DNA of 64,000 nucleotides from Mesorhizobium sp. B2-3-12 (GTDB taxonomy: Bacteria; Pseudomonadota; Alphaproteobacteria; Rhizobiales; Rhizobiaceae): assembly GCF_006442205.1 (NCBI RefSeq), contig NZ_VFVR01000002.1, positions 310,001-374,000 on the forward strand, in the 5' to 3' direction. Both the position numbers and the translations under genes were made by a program. The first letter of the stretch is position 1, and each line of letters opens with the position of its first letter. The notes under the pieces were generated by a model. The model saw only the letters and a program-made list of their open reading frames with translations. It was not told the DNA's origin and ran no database searches. Below are positions 54,670 to 63,946 of the stretch, piece after piece.

Positions 54670-55157
54670 ACCGCATCGTCGCACAGCCGCTGACCCGTGA
54701 GGCCTTCGCCGATTTCGGCGACGTCATCGACATGGGCGGCGACAATCACTACCCGATCAATGGCGGCAGGGCCGAGCGCTACCACGATCTGGCCTCGGCC
54801 GAGGCCGCCGGGCCCAGCGCCCGCGTGCTGATCTCGATGGTGCGCGGCACGCCCTATGAGATGCCGCTGAAGCTGACCATGGTCGAGCGCCATCCCCTCG
54901 GCAGCCAAGCCTTCATCCCGCTGTCGCCGCGTCCGTTTCTGGTCGTCGTCTGCCATGACGGCAAGGAGGGACCGGACGAGCCGCATGCCTTCATCACCGC
55001 GCCCGGGCAAGGCATCAATTACCGCCGCAATCTGTGGCACGGCGTGCTGACGCCGATCGGCGAGGAGCAGGACTTCGTGATCGTCGATCGCGGCGGCGAT
55101 GGCTCCAACCTCGAAGAGTTTCACTTCTCGCACCCTTACGAAATCCACCTTCCCTGA
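54666..55157 (+). CDS. allA: Ureidoglycolate lyase
   Basis: 163 residues. AllA family: PLTREAFADFGDVIDM, HPLGSQAFIPLS, PFLVVVCHDG, GQGINYRRNLWHGVLTP with the active-site region and FVIVDRGGDGSNLEEF. It splits ureidoglycolate to glyoxylate and urea. The start is GTG at 54666, overlapping the previous stop (GTGA), the only start in a sensible place. Together with gckA it links the pathway to glyoxylate use. Confidence 0.93.
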   Translation: MNRIVAQPLTREAFADFGDVIDMGGDNHYPINGGRAERYHDLASAEAAGPSARVLISMVRGTPYEMPLKLTMVERHPLGSQAFIPLSPRPFLVVVCHDGKEGPDEPHAFITAPGQGINYRRNLWHGVLTPIGEEQDFVIVDRGGDGSNLEEFHFSHPYEIHLP

Positions 55158-55174
55158 AAGCCTGTGATTTCATC

Positions 55175-55768
55175 ATGACCGACATTTCGTTGATCGACCG
55201 CCTGCTCGACGTCATCGAGCACGACATCGTGCCGAAGACGTCGGAGGGTGTCGCCCATGGCAATAAGCTGTTCGGTGCCGCGATCCTGCGCAAGGACGAC
55301 CGTTCGCTGGTGCTGGCCGAGACCAACAACGAGATCGAAAATCCGCTCTGGCATGGCGAGGTGCATTGCCTGAAGCGCTTTTACGAGATGCCCAGGGCCG
55401 AACGCGTCGACACGAAAGACGCCATCTTCATTGCCACGCACGAGCCTTGTTCGCTCTGCCTGTCGGCGATCACCTGGACGGGCTTCGACAATTTCTACTA
55501 TTTGTTCAGCCACGAGGACTCGCGCGACAGTTTTGCCATCCCGCATGATCTCAAAATTCTGAAAGAGGTCTTCACGCTCGACCCCGGCGGCTACAATGCC
55601 GAGAACGCCTATTGGAAGAGTTTTTCGATCCGCCGGCTGGTGCGAGGGCTGTCCGAGGCCGAGCGCGCGCGGCTGGAGGCGCGCATCGGCAGGATTTCAG
55701 CGCGCTATGACGAGTTGTCCCGTGTTTATCAGAGCAGCAAGGCCGACAACGACATTCCACTGAGCTGA
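55175..55768 (+). CDS. Zinc-dependent nucleoside/cytidine-type deaminase
   Basis: 197 residues with the deaminase zinc motifs HGEVHCLKRF (H, and catalytic E) and PCSLCLSAI (two cysteines). It is longer than tRNA deaminases and has a C-terminal helical region. The substrate is unclear: it could be a purine or pyrimidine base, or a pathway intermediate. It is the fourth gene of the puuE unit, 17 bases after allA; the ATG at 55175 is chosen. It stands where other bacteria may have other purine-related enzymes. Confidence 0.8.
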   Translation: MTDISLIDRLLDVIEHDIVPKTSEGVAHGNKLFGAAILRKDDRSLVLAETNNEIENPLWHGEVHCLKRFYEMPRAERVDTKDAIFIATHEPCSLCLSAITWTGFDNFYYLFSHEDSRDSFAIPHDLKILKEVFTLDPGGYNAENAYWKSFSIRRLVRGLSEAERARLEARIGRISARYDELSRVYQSSKADNDIPLS

Positions 55769-55782
55769 GGCGTAGGGCCAGT

Positions 55783-55912
55783 CTAGAGCGGTTCAGCGTT
55801 TGGTAGAACCGCTGACCCGCTCTAACTCTTTGTTTTTACGCAATTCCCAAGGGGAAGCGCTACGCGCTTCTCCCGGGAAAACCGCTACGCACTTTTCCTG
55901 GAATTGCTCTAG
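55783..55912. repeat. Intergenic repeat family 2 (rhizobial type), encoding brnA stop
   Basis: About 130 bases bounded by CTAGAGC (55783-55789) and GCTCTAG (55906-55912). Inside are AGCGGTTCAGCG / CGCTGACCCGCT, the AT-rich AACTCTTTGTTTTTACGC, and the complementary GCAATTCCC/GGGAAAACCGC arms. I recall this kind of element in Mesorhizobium intergenic DNA. Its right end carries the last bases and stop codon of the brnA gene (55909-55911). Confidence 0.7.
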
Positions 55913-56220
55913 CCCAGCTTCGCGTTTTTCAGCACCTCGTTTATCTTCGCTTGCCAGCCTTTGCCAGTTGCCTTGAACTTGTGGATGACATCCTGATCAA
56001 GACGGATGGAAACCACTTGCTTGGGCTTGTCCATGGCAGGTCGACCGCGTGCGCGCTTTATGCTCTCGAAGAGCTCTGGGAAGGCTTCGGAAAACGGCTT
56101 GGCTTGCGCCAACTCTTCGTCGGTCGCCTCGACGTCGTCAGGATCGGCGGCGATTTGCCTTTGAAGTTCCGCTTCCTCCGCGTCGGTAAGCGGTGGAATG
56201 TGCGGTTTAAGATTGCTCAT
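55909..56220 (-). CDS. brnA: BrnA-family antitoxin
   Basis: 103 residues. The N-terminus is acidic (LTDAEEAELQRQIAADPDD) and the C-terminus holds a ribbon-helix-helix with KQVVSIRLDQDVIHKFKATGKGWQAKINEVL, as in BrnA antitoxins that repress their own operon and neutralise the BrnT ribonuclease. The ATG at 56220 overlaps the 3' end of brnT by 14 bases. The stop codon lies within a repeat element. It is intact although its toxin gene is frameshifted. Confidence 0.88.
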   Translation of the reverse strand: MSNLKPHIPPLTDAEEAELQRQIAADPDDVEATDEELAQAKPFSEAFPELFESIKRARGRPAMDKPKQVVSIRLDQDVIHKFKATGKGWQAKINEVLKNAKLG

Positions 56221-56460
56221 ATACAGCTCTTTCCTTTCGGCTGGCACGACGCATCGAGATCACCGAAATTGCCTCGGACCAAGCGGCCTGAAAATGACGG
56301 CGAGAATAGTTCCCCTGAATTCGCCGATCGCCTTAAGTCTGCCGATCTTCGTCGGGAGAATCACGGAGGCCGCAAAGAACTCGATATCGAGTTCGGCAAA
56401 GTCGAGACCTCTGTTTTCGAGGTTCGTCGCACGCTTCGGCTCATCCCAGATGATTTTCAG
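56207..56460 (-). pseudogene. brnT: BrnT toxin gene with a one-base frameshift
   Basis: From a CTG at 56460 (GAGG 5 bases before it) the frame reads LKIIWDEPKRATNLENRG, FAELDIEFF, GRLKAIGEFRGTILAVIFRPL, clear BrnT sequence. At 56270-56280 the frame breaks, reaching TGA about 8 codons later. One base added in GGTCCGAGGCA would restore EAISVISMRRASRKERAVYEQS and a stop at 56207 (84 residues). The gene spans 254 bases, one short of a codon multiple. BrnT is a RelE-like mRNA endoribonuclease, so this copy should not be made unless the shift is bypassed or is a sequencing error. Confidence 0.82.
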
Positions 56461-56643
56461 GCGAGCCTCGATAATTTAGCCTTGGCAGAATAAACGTAAT
56501 ACACAAATTGACGATGGAACACAAGGCCCTGGCCGAATGAGCCACCCACCCACCGGCGCGTCGTCCCAGCGACATGAGCTGTCGTCCGTTTGGCTTGATG
56601 ATGTATGCACTTCATGCGTCATTGGCGCATCGGAGAATGCCAC

Positions 56644-58629
56644 ATGAAAACCATCACCGAATTTCCCCGCACGGTCGTCGAATTTCCCGACATGGGCATC
56701 GTCATGCCCGATGGCTGCCGGCTGTCGGCGCGGGTGTGGATGCCGGACGATGCCAATGATGATCCGGTGCCTGTCATCCTCGAGCACCTGCCCTACCGCA
56801 AGCGCGACGGCACCATCTTTCGCGATCAGCTTACCCATCCCTATTTCGCCGGCCACGGCTACGCCTCGGTCCGTGTCGACATGCGCGGCAATGGCGATTC
56901 CGAAGGGCTGATGGACGACGAATATTCCGAGCAGGAACTGCAGGACGCCTGCGATGTCATTGCCTGGGCGGCGGCGCAGCCCTGGTGCAGCGGCAATGTC
57001 GGCATGATGGGTATTTCCTGGGGCGGCTTCAACTGCCTGCAGGTGGCGGCCAAACAGCCGCCGGCGCTCAAGGCGGTGATCAGCCTGTGTTCGACCGTCG
57101 ACCGCTATGCCGACGACATCCACTACAAGGGCGGCTGCCTTTTGAACGAGAATTTCGGCTGGGCCTCGACCATGTTGTCCTATTCGTCGCGGCCGCCGGA
57201 TCCGGCGATTGCCGGCGACAACAGGTGGCGCGATCTGTGGATGAACCGGCTGGAGAACCAGCCTTTTCTCTTGCCGCTGTGGCTCAGCCACCCGCATCGC
57301 GACGCCTATTGGAAGCGCGGTTCGATCCGCGAGGATTTTTCGGCTGTCAAGGCGGCGGTGCTGTCCATCGGCGGCTGGCATGACGGCTACCGCAACACGA
57401 TCTCGCACCTCGTCACCAACATCGAGGCGCCGGTGAAGGGCATCGTCGGCCCGTGGATCCACAAATACCCGCATTATGCCGGCCCGCAGCCGGCCATCGG
57501 CTTCCTGCAGGAGGCGTTGCGCTGGTGGGACCACTGGCTGAAGGGCGCCGAGACCGGCGTCGAGGCCGATCCCGACTACCGCGCCTATGTGATGGACAGC
57601 GTGCGCCCCGCCCGTTGGCACCCGGAGCGGCCCGGCCGCTGGGTGGCCGAGCAGGAGTGGCCGTCGTCCAACATAGCGATTGAAGCGGTAGACCTCATTT
57701 CCGCCGATGCGGGACCTTTCACCGTCGCTTCGCCGCAGACCTGCGGGCTGGCGGGCGGCGAATATTTTCCCTTCACCTTCGGCCCGGAATTGCCTGGTGA
57801 CCAGCGCCTTGACGATGGACTGTCGGCGTGTTTCGACCAGCCTGAACTCACCAAGCCGATCGAGATCGTCGGCGCGCCGGAGCTGGAGGTCCAGCTTGCC
57901 TCCGATCGGCCCCAGGCCAACATCGCGGTCCGGCTTTGCGACGTGCATCCCGACGGCGCCTCGGAACTCATATCCTATGGCGTGCTCAATCTGACGCATC
58001 GCAACTCGCATGAATTTCCCGAGGCGCTGGTCCCCGGGGAGACAGTTTCGGCGCGTGTCGTGCTCGATCAATGCGCCTACCGCGTTCCGGCCGGACACCG
58101 TCTGCGCATCGCCGTTTCGACCGCCTACTGGCCCGCCATCTGGCCCTCGCCGGAGCCGGTAAGACTGGCCTTGTCGTCGGCCACGCTATCAGTGCCGTTG
58201 CGGCCGCTGGCAACGGGCGACGAAGCCGTTTTCGGCGAACCGGAAGGTGCCACGCCCTGGGCGACCGAGACCATTCGGCCCGCCAATTCCGAACGCCATG
58301 TCGACCGCGACGAAAAGACCGGGATTGTCACGCTGTCGATCACGGACGACTTCGGCGAGGTGCGCGATCTCGAGCACGGGCTTGTCAATGGCAGCATCGT
58401 GCGCGAGACGTGGACGATCCATCCCGATAATCCATTGTCGGCCTCCGGCAAGACGCACTGGACACAGACCCTGTCGCGAAATGAATGGTCGGTGCGTACC
58501 GAGACATGGGCGCAGATGCGATCGGATGCGCAAAACTTCATCGTCAGCGCCAGAATCGAGGCCTACGAAGGCGAAAGCCTCGTCTTCGAGCGCAATTTCG
58601 ACGAAAAGGTTCCGCGCGCGCTGGTTTGA
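56644..58629 (+). CDS. CocE/NonD family hydrolase (X-Pro dipeptidyl-peptidase-like)
   Basis: 661 residues. Alpha/beta-hydrolase of the S15 group: S125 in GISWGGFN, D247 in GGWHDGY and H273 in GPWIHKYPH form the triad, with a C-terminal jelly-roll domain (LEVQLASDRPQANIAVRL). Members cleave esters or N-terminal X-Pro dipeptides. There is no signal peptide, so the product is cytoplasmic. The ATG at 56644 with GGAG upstream is used; the frame opens at 56605. It lies just upstream of a peptide ABC transporter on the same strand, suggesting it processes an imported peptide or ester. Confidence 0.88.
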   Translation: MKTITEFPRTVVEFPDMGIVMPDGCRLSARVWMPDDANDDPVPVILEHLPYRKRDGTIFRDQLTHPYFAGHGYASVRVDMRGNGDSEGLMDDEYSEQELQDACDVIAWAAAQPWCSGNVGMMGISWGGFNCLQVAAKQPPALKAVISLCSTVDRYADDIHYKGGCLLNENFGWASTMLSYSSRPPDPAIAGDNRWRDLWMNRLENQPFLLPLWLSHPHRDAYWKRGSIREDFSAVKAAVLSIGGWHDGYRNTISHLVTNIEAPVKGIVGPWIHKYPHYAGPQPAIGFLQEALRWWDHWLKGAETGVEADPDYRAYVMDSVRPARWHPERPGRWVAEQEWPSSNIAIEAVDLISADAGPFTVASPQTCGLAGGEYFPFTFGPELPGDQRLDDGLSACFDQPELTKPIEIVGAPELEVQLASDRPQANIAVRLCDVHPDGASELISYGVLNLTHRNSHEFPEALVPGETVSARVVLDQCAYRVPAGHRLRIAVSTAYWPAIWPSPEPVRLALSSATLSVPLRPLATGDEAVFGEPEGATPWATETIRPANSERHVDRDEKTGIVTLSITDDFGEVRDLEHGLVNGSIVRETWTIHPDNPLSASGKTHWTQTLSRNEWSVRTETWAQMRSDAQNFIVSARIEAYEGESLVFERNFDEKVPRALV

Positions 58630-58783
58630 GCGCTGAAATCGTTGGTCCAAATGCGACGTGCGATTTACGCCACGGCATGTCGCATTCGGTCTTGCTTACC
58701 GGTTTCCCTTGCGGTCATTATTCCCTTCAACAACAAGCAAGAAAATCGACCGCAGAGTCGAACCAACAGAGTGAGGAACTCAA

Positions 58784-60370
58784 ATGTCAAACGAACTGGA
58801 ATTTCTTAGCCGGCGTGTTGCGTCCGGCAAACTGAGCCGTCGCGATTTCCTTGGCCGGGCGGCAGCGCTCGGCATCACCGCACCCTTCGCCAACGCGCTG
58901 CTTTCAAGCGCGGCGCGCGCGGCCGGTCCGGTCAAGGGCGGCACGCTGAAAGCCGGCCTCGTCGGCGGCGAATCCACCAACAGCCTCGATCCGGCGCTGA
59001 TGATGACGCAGGTGCCGTTCGCCTTCGGCAAGTGCTGGGGCGAAATGATCGTCGAGCTGTCTCCCGAGGGCAAGCTCGAGAACCGCATAGCGGAAGACAT
59101 CGGCTCGTCCAAGGACGCCAAGACCTGGACGCTGAAGATCCGCGACGGCGTCGAATTCCACAACGGCAAGACGGTGACCGCCGAGGACGTGGCCGCCACG
59201 CTGGAGCGCCATTCGGACGAGAAGTCGAAATCCGGCGCGCTCGGTTACATGAAGGGCATCGAGACCATCAAGGCCAGCGGCAAGGAAGTGGTGTTGACGC
59301 TGAAGGAGGCCAATGCCGACCTTCCCTACCTGCTCAGCGATTATCACCTGATCGTCCAGCCGAACGGCGGCAAGGACAAACCCGATGCGGGCATCTCGGC
59401 CGGCCCCTACGTCGTCAAGACCAACGAGCCCGGCGTGCGCCATGGCGCAGAACGCTTCGCCAATTACTGGCAGGGCGACAAGATGGGTCACGCCGACCAG
59501 ATCGAGGTCATCGTCATCAACGACGCGACGGCGCGCACGGCGGCCCTGCAGGGCGGCCAGGTCAACATGATCAACCGCGTCGAGCCGAAGATCGTCGACC
59601 TGATCAAACGCGTGCCGGGCGTCACCATCCGCAACCATGCCGGCCCGGGCCACTATGTGTTCATCATGCATTGCAACACGGCGCCGTTCGACAACAACGA
59701 CCTCAGGATGGCGCTGAAGCTCGCGATCGACCGTGAGGAGATGCTGAACAAGGTGCTGCGCGGCTATGGCTCGCTCGGCAACGACTTCCCGATCAATGCG
59801 TCCTATCCGCTGTTCTCCGAGATCGAGCAGCGCAAGTACGATCCCGACAAGGCCAAGTTCCACTACAAGAAATCAGGCCATGACGGCACCGTTCTGCTTC
59901 GCACCTCGGACGTCGCCTTCCCGGGCGCCGTCGATGCGTCCCAGCTCTTCCAGCAGAGCGCGGCCAAGGCCGGCATCAAGATCGAGCTCAAGCGCGAGCC
60001 CGGCGACGGCTACTGGAACGAGGTCTGGAACAAGCAGCCCTTCTGCGCCTCCTATTGGGGTGGCCGCTCGACGCAGGACCAGATGTATTCGACCGCCTAT
60101 CTGTCGACGGCCGACTGGAACGACACGCGTTTCAAGCGCCCGGACTTCGACAAGATGGTGCTGGCGGCGCGTGCCGAGTTGGACGAGGCCAAGCGCAAGC
60201 AGATGTACCACGACATGGCTGTCCTGGTGCGCGACGAAGGCGGCCTGATCCTGCCGATGTTCAACCAGTTCATCGACGCGACCGGCGCCAAGGTGGACGG
60301 CTGGGTGGACGATCCGCATCAGGAACTGATGAACGGCTACGCCCTCGCGAAGTGCTGGCTGCAGGCCTGA
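58784..60370 (+). CDS. Peptide ABC transporter substrate-binding protein (family 5)
   Basis: 528 residues. The Tat signal SRRDFLGRA at 18-26 is followed by a hydrophobic segment and ARAAGPVKGG. The mature protein has the SBP_bac_5 opening GGTLKAGLVGG and WTLKIRDGVEFHNGKTVTAEDV. It captures a peptide or similar cargo in the periplasm. Ribosome site GAGGAACTCAA before the ATG. First gene of the transporter unit. Confidence 0.93.
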   Translation: MSNELEFLSRRVASGKLSRRDFLGRAAALGITAPFANALLSSAARAAGPVKGGTLKAGLVGGESTNSLDPALMMTQVPFAFGKCWGEMIVELSPEGKLENRIAEDIGSSKDAKTWTLKIRDGVEFHNGKTVTAEDVAATLERHSDEKSKSGALGYMKGIETIKASGKEVVLTLKEANADLPYLLSDYHLIVQPNGGKDKPDAGISAGPYVVKTNEPGVRHGAERFANYWQGDKMGHADQIEVIVINDATARTAALQGGQVNMINRVEPKIVDLIKRVPGVTIRNHAGPGHYVFIMHCNTAPFDNNDLRMALKLAIDREEMLNKVLRGYGSLGNDFPINASYPLFSEIEQRKYDPDKAKFHYKKSGHDGTVLLRTSDVAFPGAVDASQLFQQSAAKAGIKIELKREPGDGYWNEVWNKQPFCASYWGGRSTQDQMYSTAYLSTADWNDTRFKRPDFDKMVLAARAELDEAKRKQMYHDMAVLVRDEGGLILPMFNQFIDATGAKVDGWVDDPHQELMNGYALAKCWLQA

Positions 60371-60386
60371 GTGCGGCTTTGCAGAG

Positions 60387-61346
60387 ATGTCGTCACCCAT
60401 TCTGAAACTAATCGCCCAGCGCATTGCGCTGGGCATCCTCCTTTTGTTGGCCATCTCGGTCCTGATCTTCGCCGGCACGCAGATTCTGCCCGGCGACGTC
60501 GCGCAAGCCATTCTGGGACAATCGGCGACACCGGAGTCGCTGGCCAATCTGCGCGAGCAGCTTGGGCTGAACGATCCGGCCTATGTCAGGTATTTCCACT
60601 GGCTCGGCGGCGTCTTGACCGGGGACCTCGGGACCGCGATGTCGAGCGGGCAGGATATCGCCACCTCGATCAAGGGCCGGCTGTGGAACACGCTGTTCCT
60701 CGCCTTCTGGGCGGCGATCGTGGCCGTGCCGCTGGCGATCATCCTCGGCCTGATCGCCGTGCGCTACCGCAATGGCTGGGTCGACAAGCTGATCTCCGGG
60801 CTGGCGCTCGCCTCGACCTCCTTCCCGGAATTCTTCATCGGCTATCTCCTGGTCTATTTTTTCGCGGTGAAATGGCAGATTTTCCCCGCCATCTCGACCG
60901 TCTATGACGGCATGCCTTTCGGCGAGCGCATGCAGGCCATCGCGCTGCCGGCGACGGCGCTGACGCTGGTCGTGCTCGCCCACATGATGCGCATGACGCG
61001 CGCGGCGATCCTCAACGTCATGCAGTCGGCCTATGTCGAGACGGCGGAACTCAAGGGGCTTTCGGCCTTCTCGGTCATCCGCAAGCATGCTTTTCCGAAC
61101 GCGATCGCGCCGATCATAAACGTCGTCATGCTGAACCTTGCCTATCTCATCGTCGGCGTCGTCGTGGTCGAGGTCATCTTCGTCTATCCCGGCATGGGAC
61201 AATATCTGGTCGACCACGTCACCAAGCGCGACGTGCCGGTGGTGCAGGCGGTCGGCCTGATCTTCGCCGCCGTCTACATCAGCCTCAACATCATCGCGGA
61301 CATAGCGGCGATCGTCGCCAATCCGCGTCTCAGACACCCAAAGTGA
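60387..61346 (+). CDS. Peptide ABC transporter permease, DppB type
   Basis: 319 residues, six hydrophobic helices. The DppB/OppB opening LIAQRIALGILLLLAISVLIFAGTQILPGD and the coupling loop with TAELKGLSAFSVIRKHAFPNAIAPI are present. Starts 16 bases after the binding-protein gene and ends 10 bases before the next permease. Confidence 0.94.
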   Translation: MSSPILKLIAQRIALGILLLLAISVLIFAGTQILPGDVAQAILGQSATPESLANLREQLGLNDPAYVRYFHWLGGVLTGDLGTAMSSGQDIATSIKGRLWNTLFLAFWAAIVAVPLAIILGLIAVRYRNGWVDKLISGLALASTSFPEFFIGYLLVYFFAVKWQIFPAISTVYDGMPFGERMQAIALPATALTLVVLAHMMRMTRAAILNVMQSAYVETAELKGLSAFSVIRKHAFPNAIAPIINVVMLNLAYLIVGVVVVEVIFVYPGMGQYLVDHVTKRDVPVVQAVGLIFAAVYISLNIIADIAAIVANPRLRHPK

Positions 61347-61356
61347 GGGGGCGGGT

Positions 61357-62181
61357 ATGCTCGATATTAAACGCATCCCCATCCCCGCCCTGATCGGCCT
61401 GGTGCTGACCGCCCTGTTCGTGCTGGCGGCGATCTTCGCGCCGTGGATTTCACCACATGACAATGCCGAGATCGTCGGCGACGTCTGGGAACCGATGTCG
61501 GCGGTTCATTGGCTGGGCACCGACAATCTCGGCCGGGATCTGTTGTCGCGCATGATCTACGGCGCCCGCATCACCCTGTTCATCGCCGTGCTGGCCACCG
61601 CGCTGTCGTTTTCGCTCGGCGCCATACTGGGCTTTTCGGCCGCCGTGTTCGGCGGCTGGTTCGACACCATCCTGTCGCGCCTCGTCGATCTCCTGATGTC
61701 GATCCCGACATTGATCATGGCCCTGGTCGTGCTCTCCGTGCTGCCGACGAACCTGGTGACGCTGATCCTGGTCATGGGCGTCCTCGATTCGACCCGCGTC
61801 TATCGCCTGTCGCGCGCGGTCGCCGTCGACATCAACGTCATGGACTATGTCGAGGCCGCCAAGCTGCGCGGCGAAGGCAGCGCCTGGATCATCTTCCGCG
61901 AGATCCTGCCCAATGCGCTGTCGCCGCTGGTCTCGGAACTCGGCCTGCGCTTCATCTACGCGGTGCTGTTCCTGTCGACGCTGTCCTTTCTCGGCCTTGG
62001 CGTACAACCGCCGGACGCCGACTGGGGCGGCATGGTCAAGGAGAACAAGGACGGCATCGTCTTCGGTATCGCCGCCGCGCTCATTCCGGCTGCCGCGATC
62101 GCGGCCCTTGCCATCTCGGTCAACCTTGTCGCCGATTGGATTCTCAACCGCACGACAAGCCTGAAGGGAGGACGCGGGTGA
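61357..62181 (+). CDS. Peptide ABC transporter permease, DppC type
   Basis: 274 residues. GTDNLGRDLLSRMIYGARITLFIA is the classic DppC motif, and the EAAKLRGEGSAWIIFREILPNALSPL loop contacts the ATPase. It pairs with the DppB-type subunit to form the channel. Its TGA overlaps the ATG of the ATPase gene (TGATG). Confidence 0.94.
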   Translation: MLDIKRIPIPALIGLVLTALFVLAAIFAPWISPHDNAEIVGDVWEPMSAVHWLGTDNLGRDLLSRMIYGARITLFIAVLATALSFSLGAILGFSAAVFGGWFDTILSRLVDLLMSIPTLIMALVVLSVLPTNLVTLILVMGVLDSTRVYRLSRAVAVDINVMDYVEAAKLRGEGSAWIIFREILPNALSPLVSELGLRFIYAVLFLSTLSFLGLGVQPPDADWGGMVKENKDGIVFGIAAALIPAAAIAALAISVNLVADWILNRTTSLKGGRG

Positions 62182-63836
62182 TGGCTGACGGCAAGGCAAA
62201 GTCCACCCCTCTGCTCGACATCCGCAATTTGCGCATCGAGGCCACTGTCTATCCCCCCGGCGAGGCGCCGAAGAACATTGTGTTGGTGCACGATGTCTCG
62301 CTGACGCTGGAGAAGGGTAAAGTACTGGGCCTGATCGGCGAATCCGGCGCCGGCAAATCAACCATCGGCCTGTCGTCCATGGGCTATGGCCGTGGTGGCG
62401 TGCGCATCACCGGCGGCGAGGTGATCCTCAACGGCCGCGACATCCTGAAGGGCGGCAAGGAAGGTTTTCGCAAGCTGCGCGGCCGCGAGGTCTGCTACGT
62501 CGCGCAGTCGGCGGCGGCCGCTTTCAATCCGGCGCACAGGCTGATGGACCAAGTGGTGGAAGCCACGCTGCTGCATGGTACGGCAACCCGCGCGGAGGCC
62601 GAGAAGCGGGCTGTCGCGCTGTTCAGGAAGCTCAGCCTGCCCAATCCGGAAACCATCGGCGAACGGTTTCCGCACCAGGTTTCGGGTGGCCAGCTGCAAC
62701 GCGTCATGACGGCGATGGCGCTGTGCTCCGAACCGGACCTGATCGTCTTCGACGAGCCGACCACGGCGCTCGACGTGACGACGCAGATCGACGTCTTGGC
62801 GGCGATCAAGGACGCCATCCGCGACACCCATGTGGCGGCGCTCTACATCACCCACGACCTTGCCGTCGTCGCCCAAGTGTCGGACGAGATCATGGTGCTG
62901 CGCCACGGCCGCCTGGTCGAATGGGGCGGCACCCGCCAGATCATCAAGGAACCGCGCCAGGAATACACCAATGCGCTGGTCTCGGTGCACGAGATCGAAC
63001 ACCAGGAGCAGAACCCGGGCGCCACGCCGTTCCTGTCGGTCAAGAACGTCACCGCCGCCTATGGCGGCGGCCAGGTCAAAGTGCTCAAGAACGTCTCGGT
63101 CGACATCTATCCGGGCCAGACGCTGGCCGTGGTTGGCGAGTCCGGTTCCGGCAAGTCGACGCTGGCGCGAGCCATCACCGGCCTGTTGCCGCCCGAACAG
63201 GGCACGGTAACCTTTGACGGGCGCCCGCTCGCCAACCGGCTTGCCGACCGGCCGAAGGAGGACCTGCGGCAGTTGCAAATGATCTACCAGATGGCCGACG
63301 TGGCGATGAACCCGCGCCAGACTGTCGGGACCATCATCGGCCGGCCGCTCGAATTCTATTTCGGCATGCGCGGCAGGGAACGCGACAAGCGCGTCGCCGA
63401 ACTGCTCGACGAGATCGAGATGGGCAAGGGCTTCGTCGACCGCTATCCGGCGGAGCTTTCGGGCGGCCAGAAACAGCGTGTCTGCATCGCCCGCTCGCTC
63501 GCGGCCAAGCCGAAGCTGATCATCTGCGACGAGGTGACATCGGCGCTCGACCCGTTGGTCGCCAACGGCATCCTCAAGCTGCTGCTCAACCTGCAGCAAC
63601 ACGAAAAGGTCGCCTACCTCTTCATCACCCACGACCTGGCGACGGTGAAGTCGATCGCCGATTCGATCGCGGTGATGTATCGCGGCGAGGTGGTCCGCTA
63701 CGGCTCCAAGAGCAAGGTGCTGACACCGCCCTTCGACGCCTATACCGACCTTCTCTTGTCGTCCGTTCCGGAAATGGAGATCGGCTGGCTGGAAAAGGCG
63801 ATCAAGGGGCGGCGCATGGCCAGCGCAGGGAATTAG
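62181..63836 (+). CDS. Fused two-domain peptide ABC transporter ATPase (DppD-DppF)
   Basis: 551 residues with two nucleotide-binding domains. The first has Walker A GESGAGKST (53-61), VSGGQLQRV and DEPTTALD. The second has GESGSGKST, LSGGQKQRV and CDEVTSALD. It energises import by the DppB/C-type permeases. In enteric bacteria these are separate DppD and DppF proteins; the fusion is common in rhizobia. A GTG at 62178 is possible, but the ATG is preferred. Confidence 0.94.
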   Translation: MADGKAKSTPLLDIRNLRIEATVYPPGEAPKNIVLVHDVSLTLEKGKVLGLIGESGAGKSTIGLSSMGYGRGGVRITGGEVILNGRDILKGGKEGFRKLRGREVCYVAQSAAAAFNPAHRLMDQVVEATLLHGTATRAEAEKRAVALFRKLSLPNPETIGERFPHQVSGGQLQRVMTAMALCSEPDLIVFDEPTTALDVTTQIDVLAAIKDAIRDTHVAALYITHDLAVVAQVSDEIMVLRHGRLVEWGGTRQIIKEPRQEYTNALVSVHEIEHQEQNPGATPFLSVKNVTAAYGGGQVKVLKNVSVDIYPGQTLAVVGESGSGKSTLARAITGLLPPEQGTVTFDGRPLANRLADRPKEDLRQLQMIYQMADVAMNPRQTVGTIIGRPLEFYFGMRGRERDKRVAELLDEIEMGKGFVDRYPAELSGGQKQRVCIARSLAAKPKLIICDEVTSALDPLVANGILKLLLNLQQHEKVAYLFITHDLATVKSIADSIAVMYRGEVVRYGSKSKVLTPPFDAYTDLLLSSVPEMEIGWLEKAIKGRRMASAGN

Positions 63837-63946
63837 TTAGCGGCTGGCCCTCAAGCGGCCATCGTCATCCGTGTGCAACACTAGGACGCCATGTCCTTCC
63901 GGACAGGCGTCGCTGGTGTGACGTTGTTTCAACAAAGGGGTAGGAC

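Noticed and set aside
56476-58098. 540-codon minus-strand frame opposite the CocE-type hydrolase gene
   Set aside because: Antisense to an intact catalytic-triad hydrolase; no domain or ribosome site.
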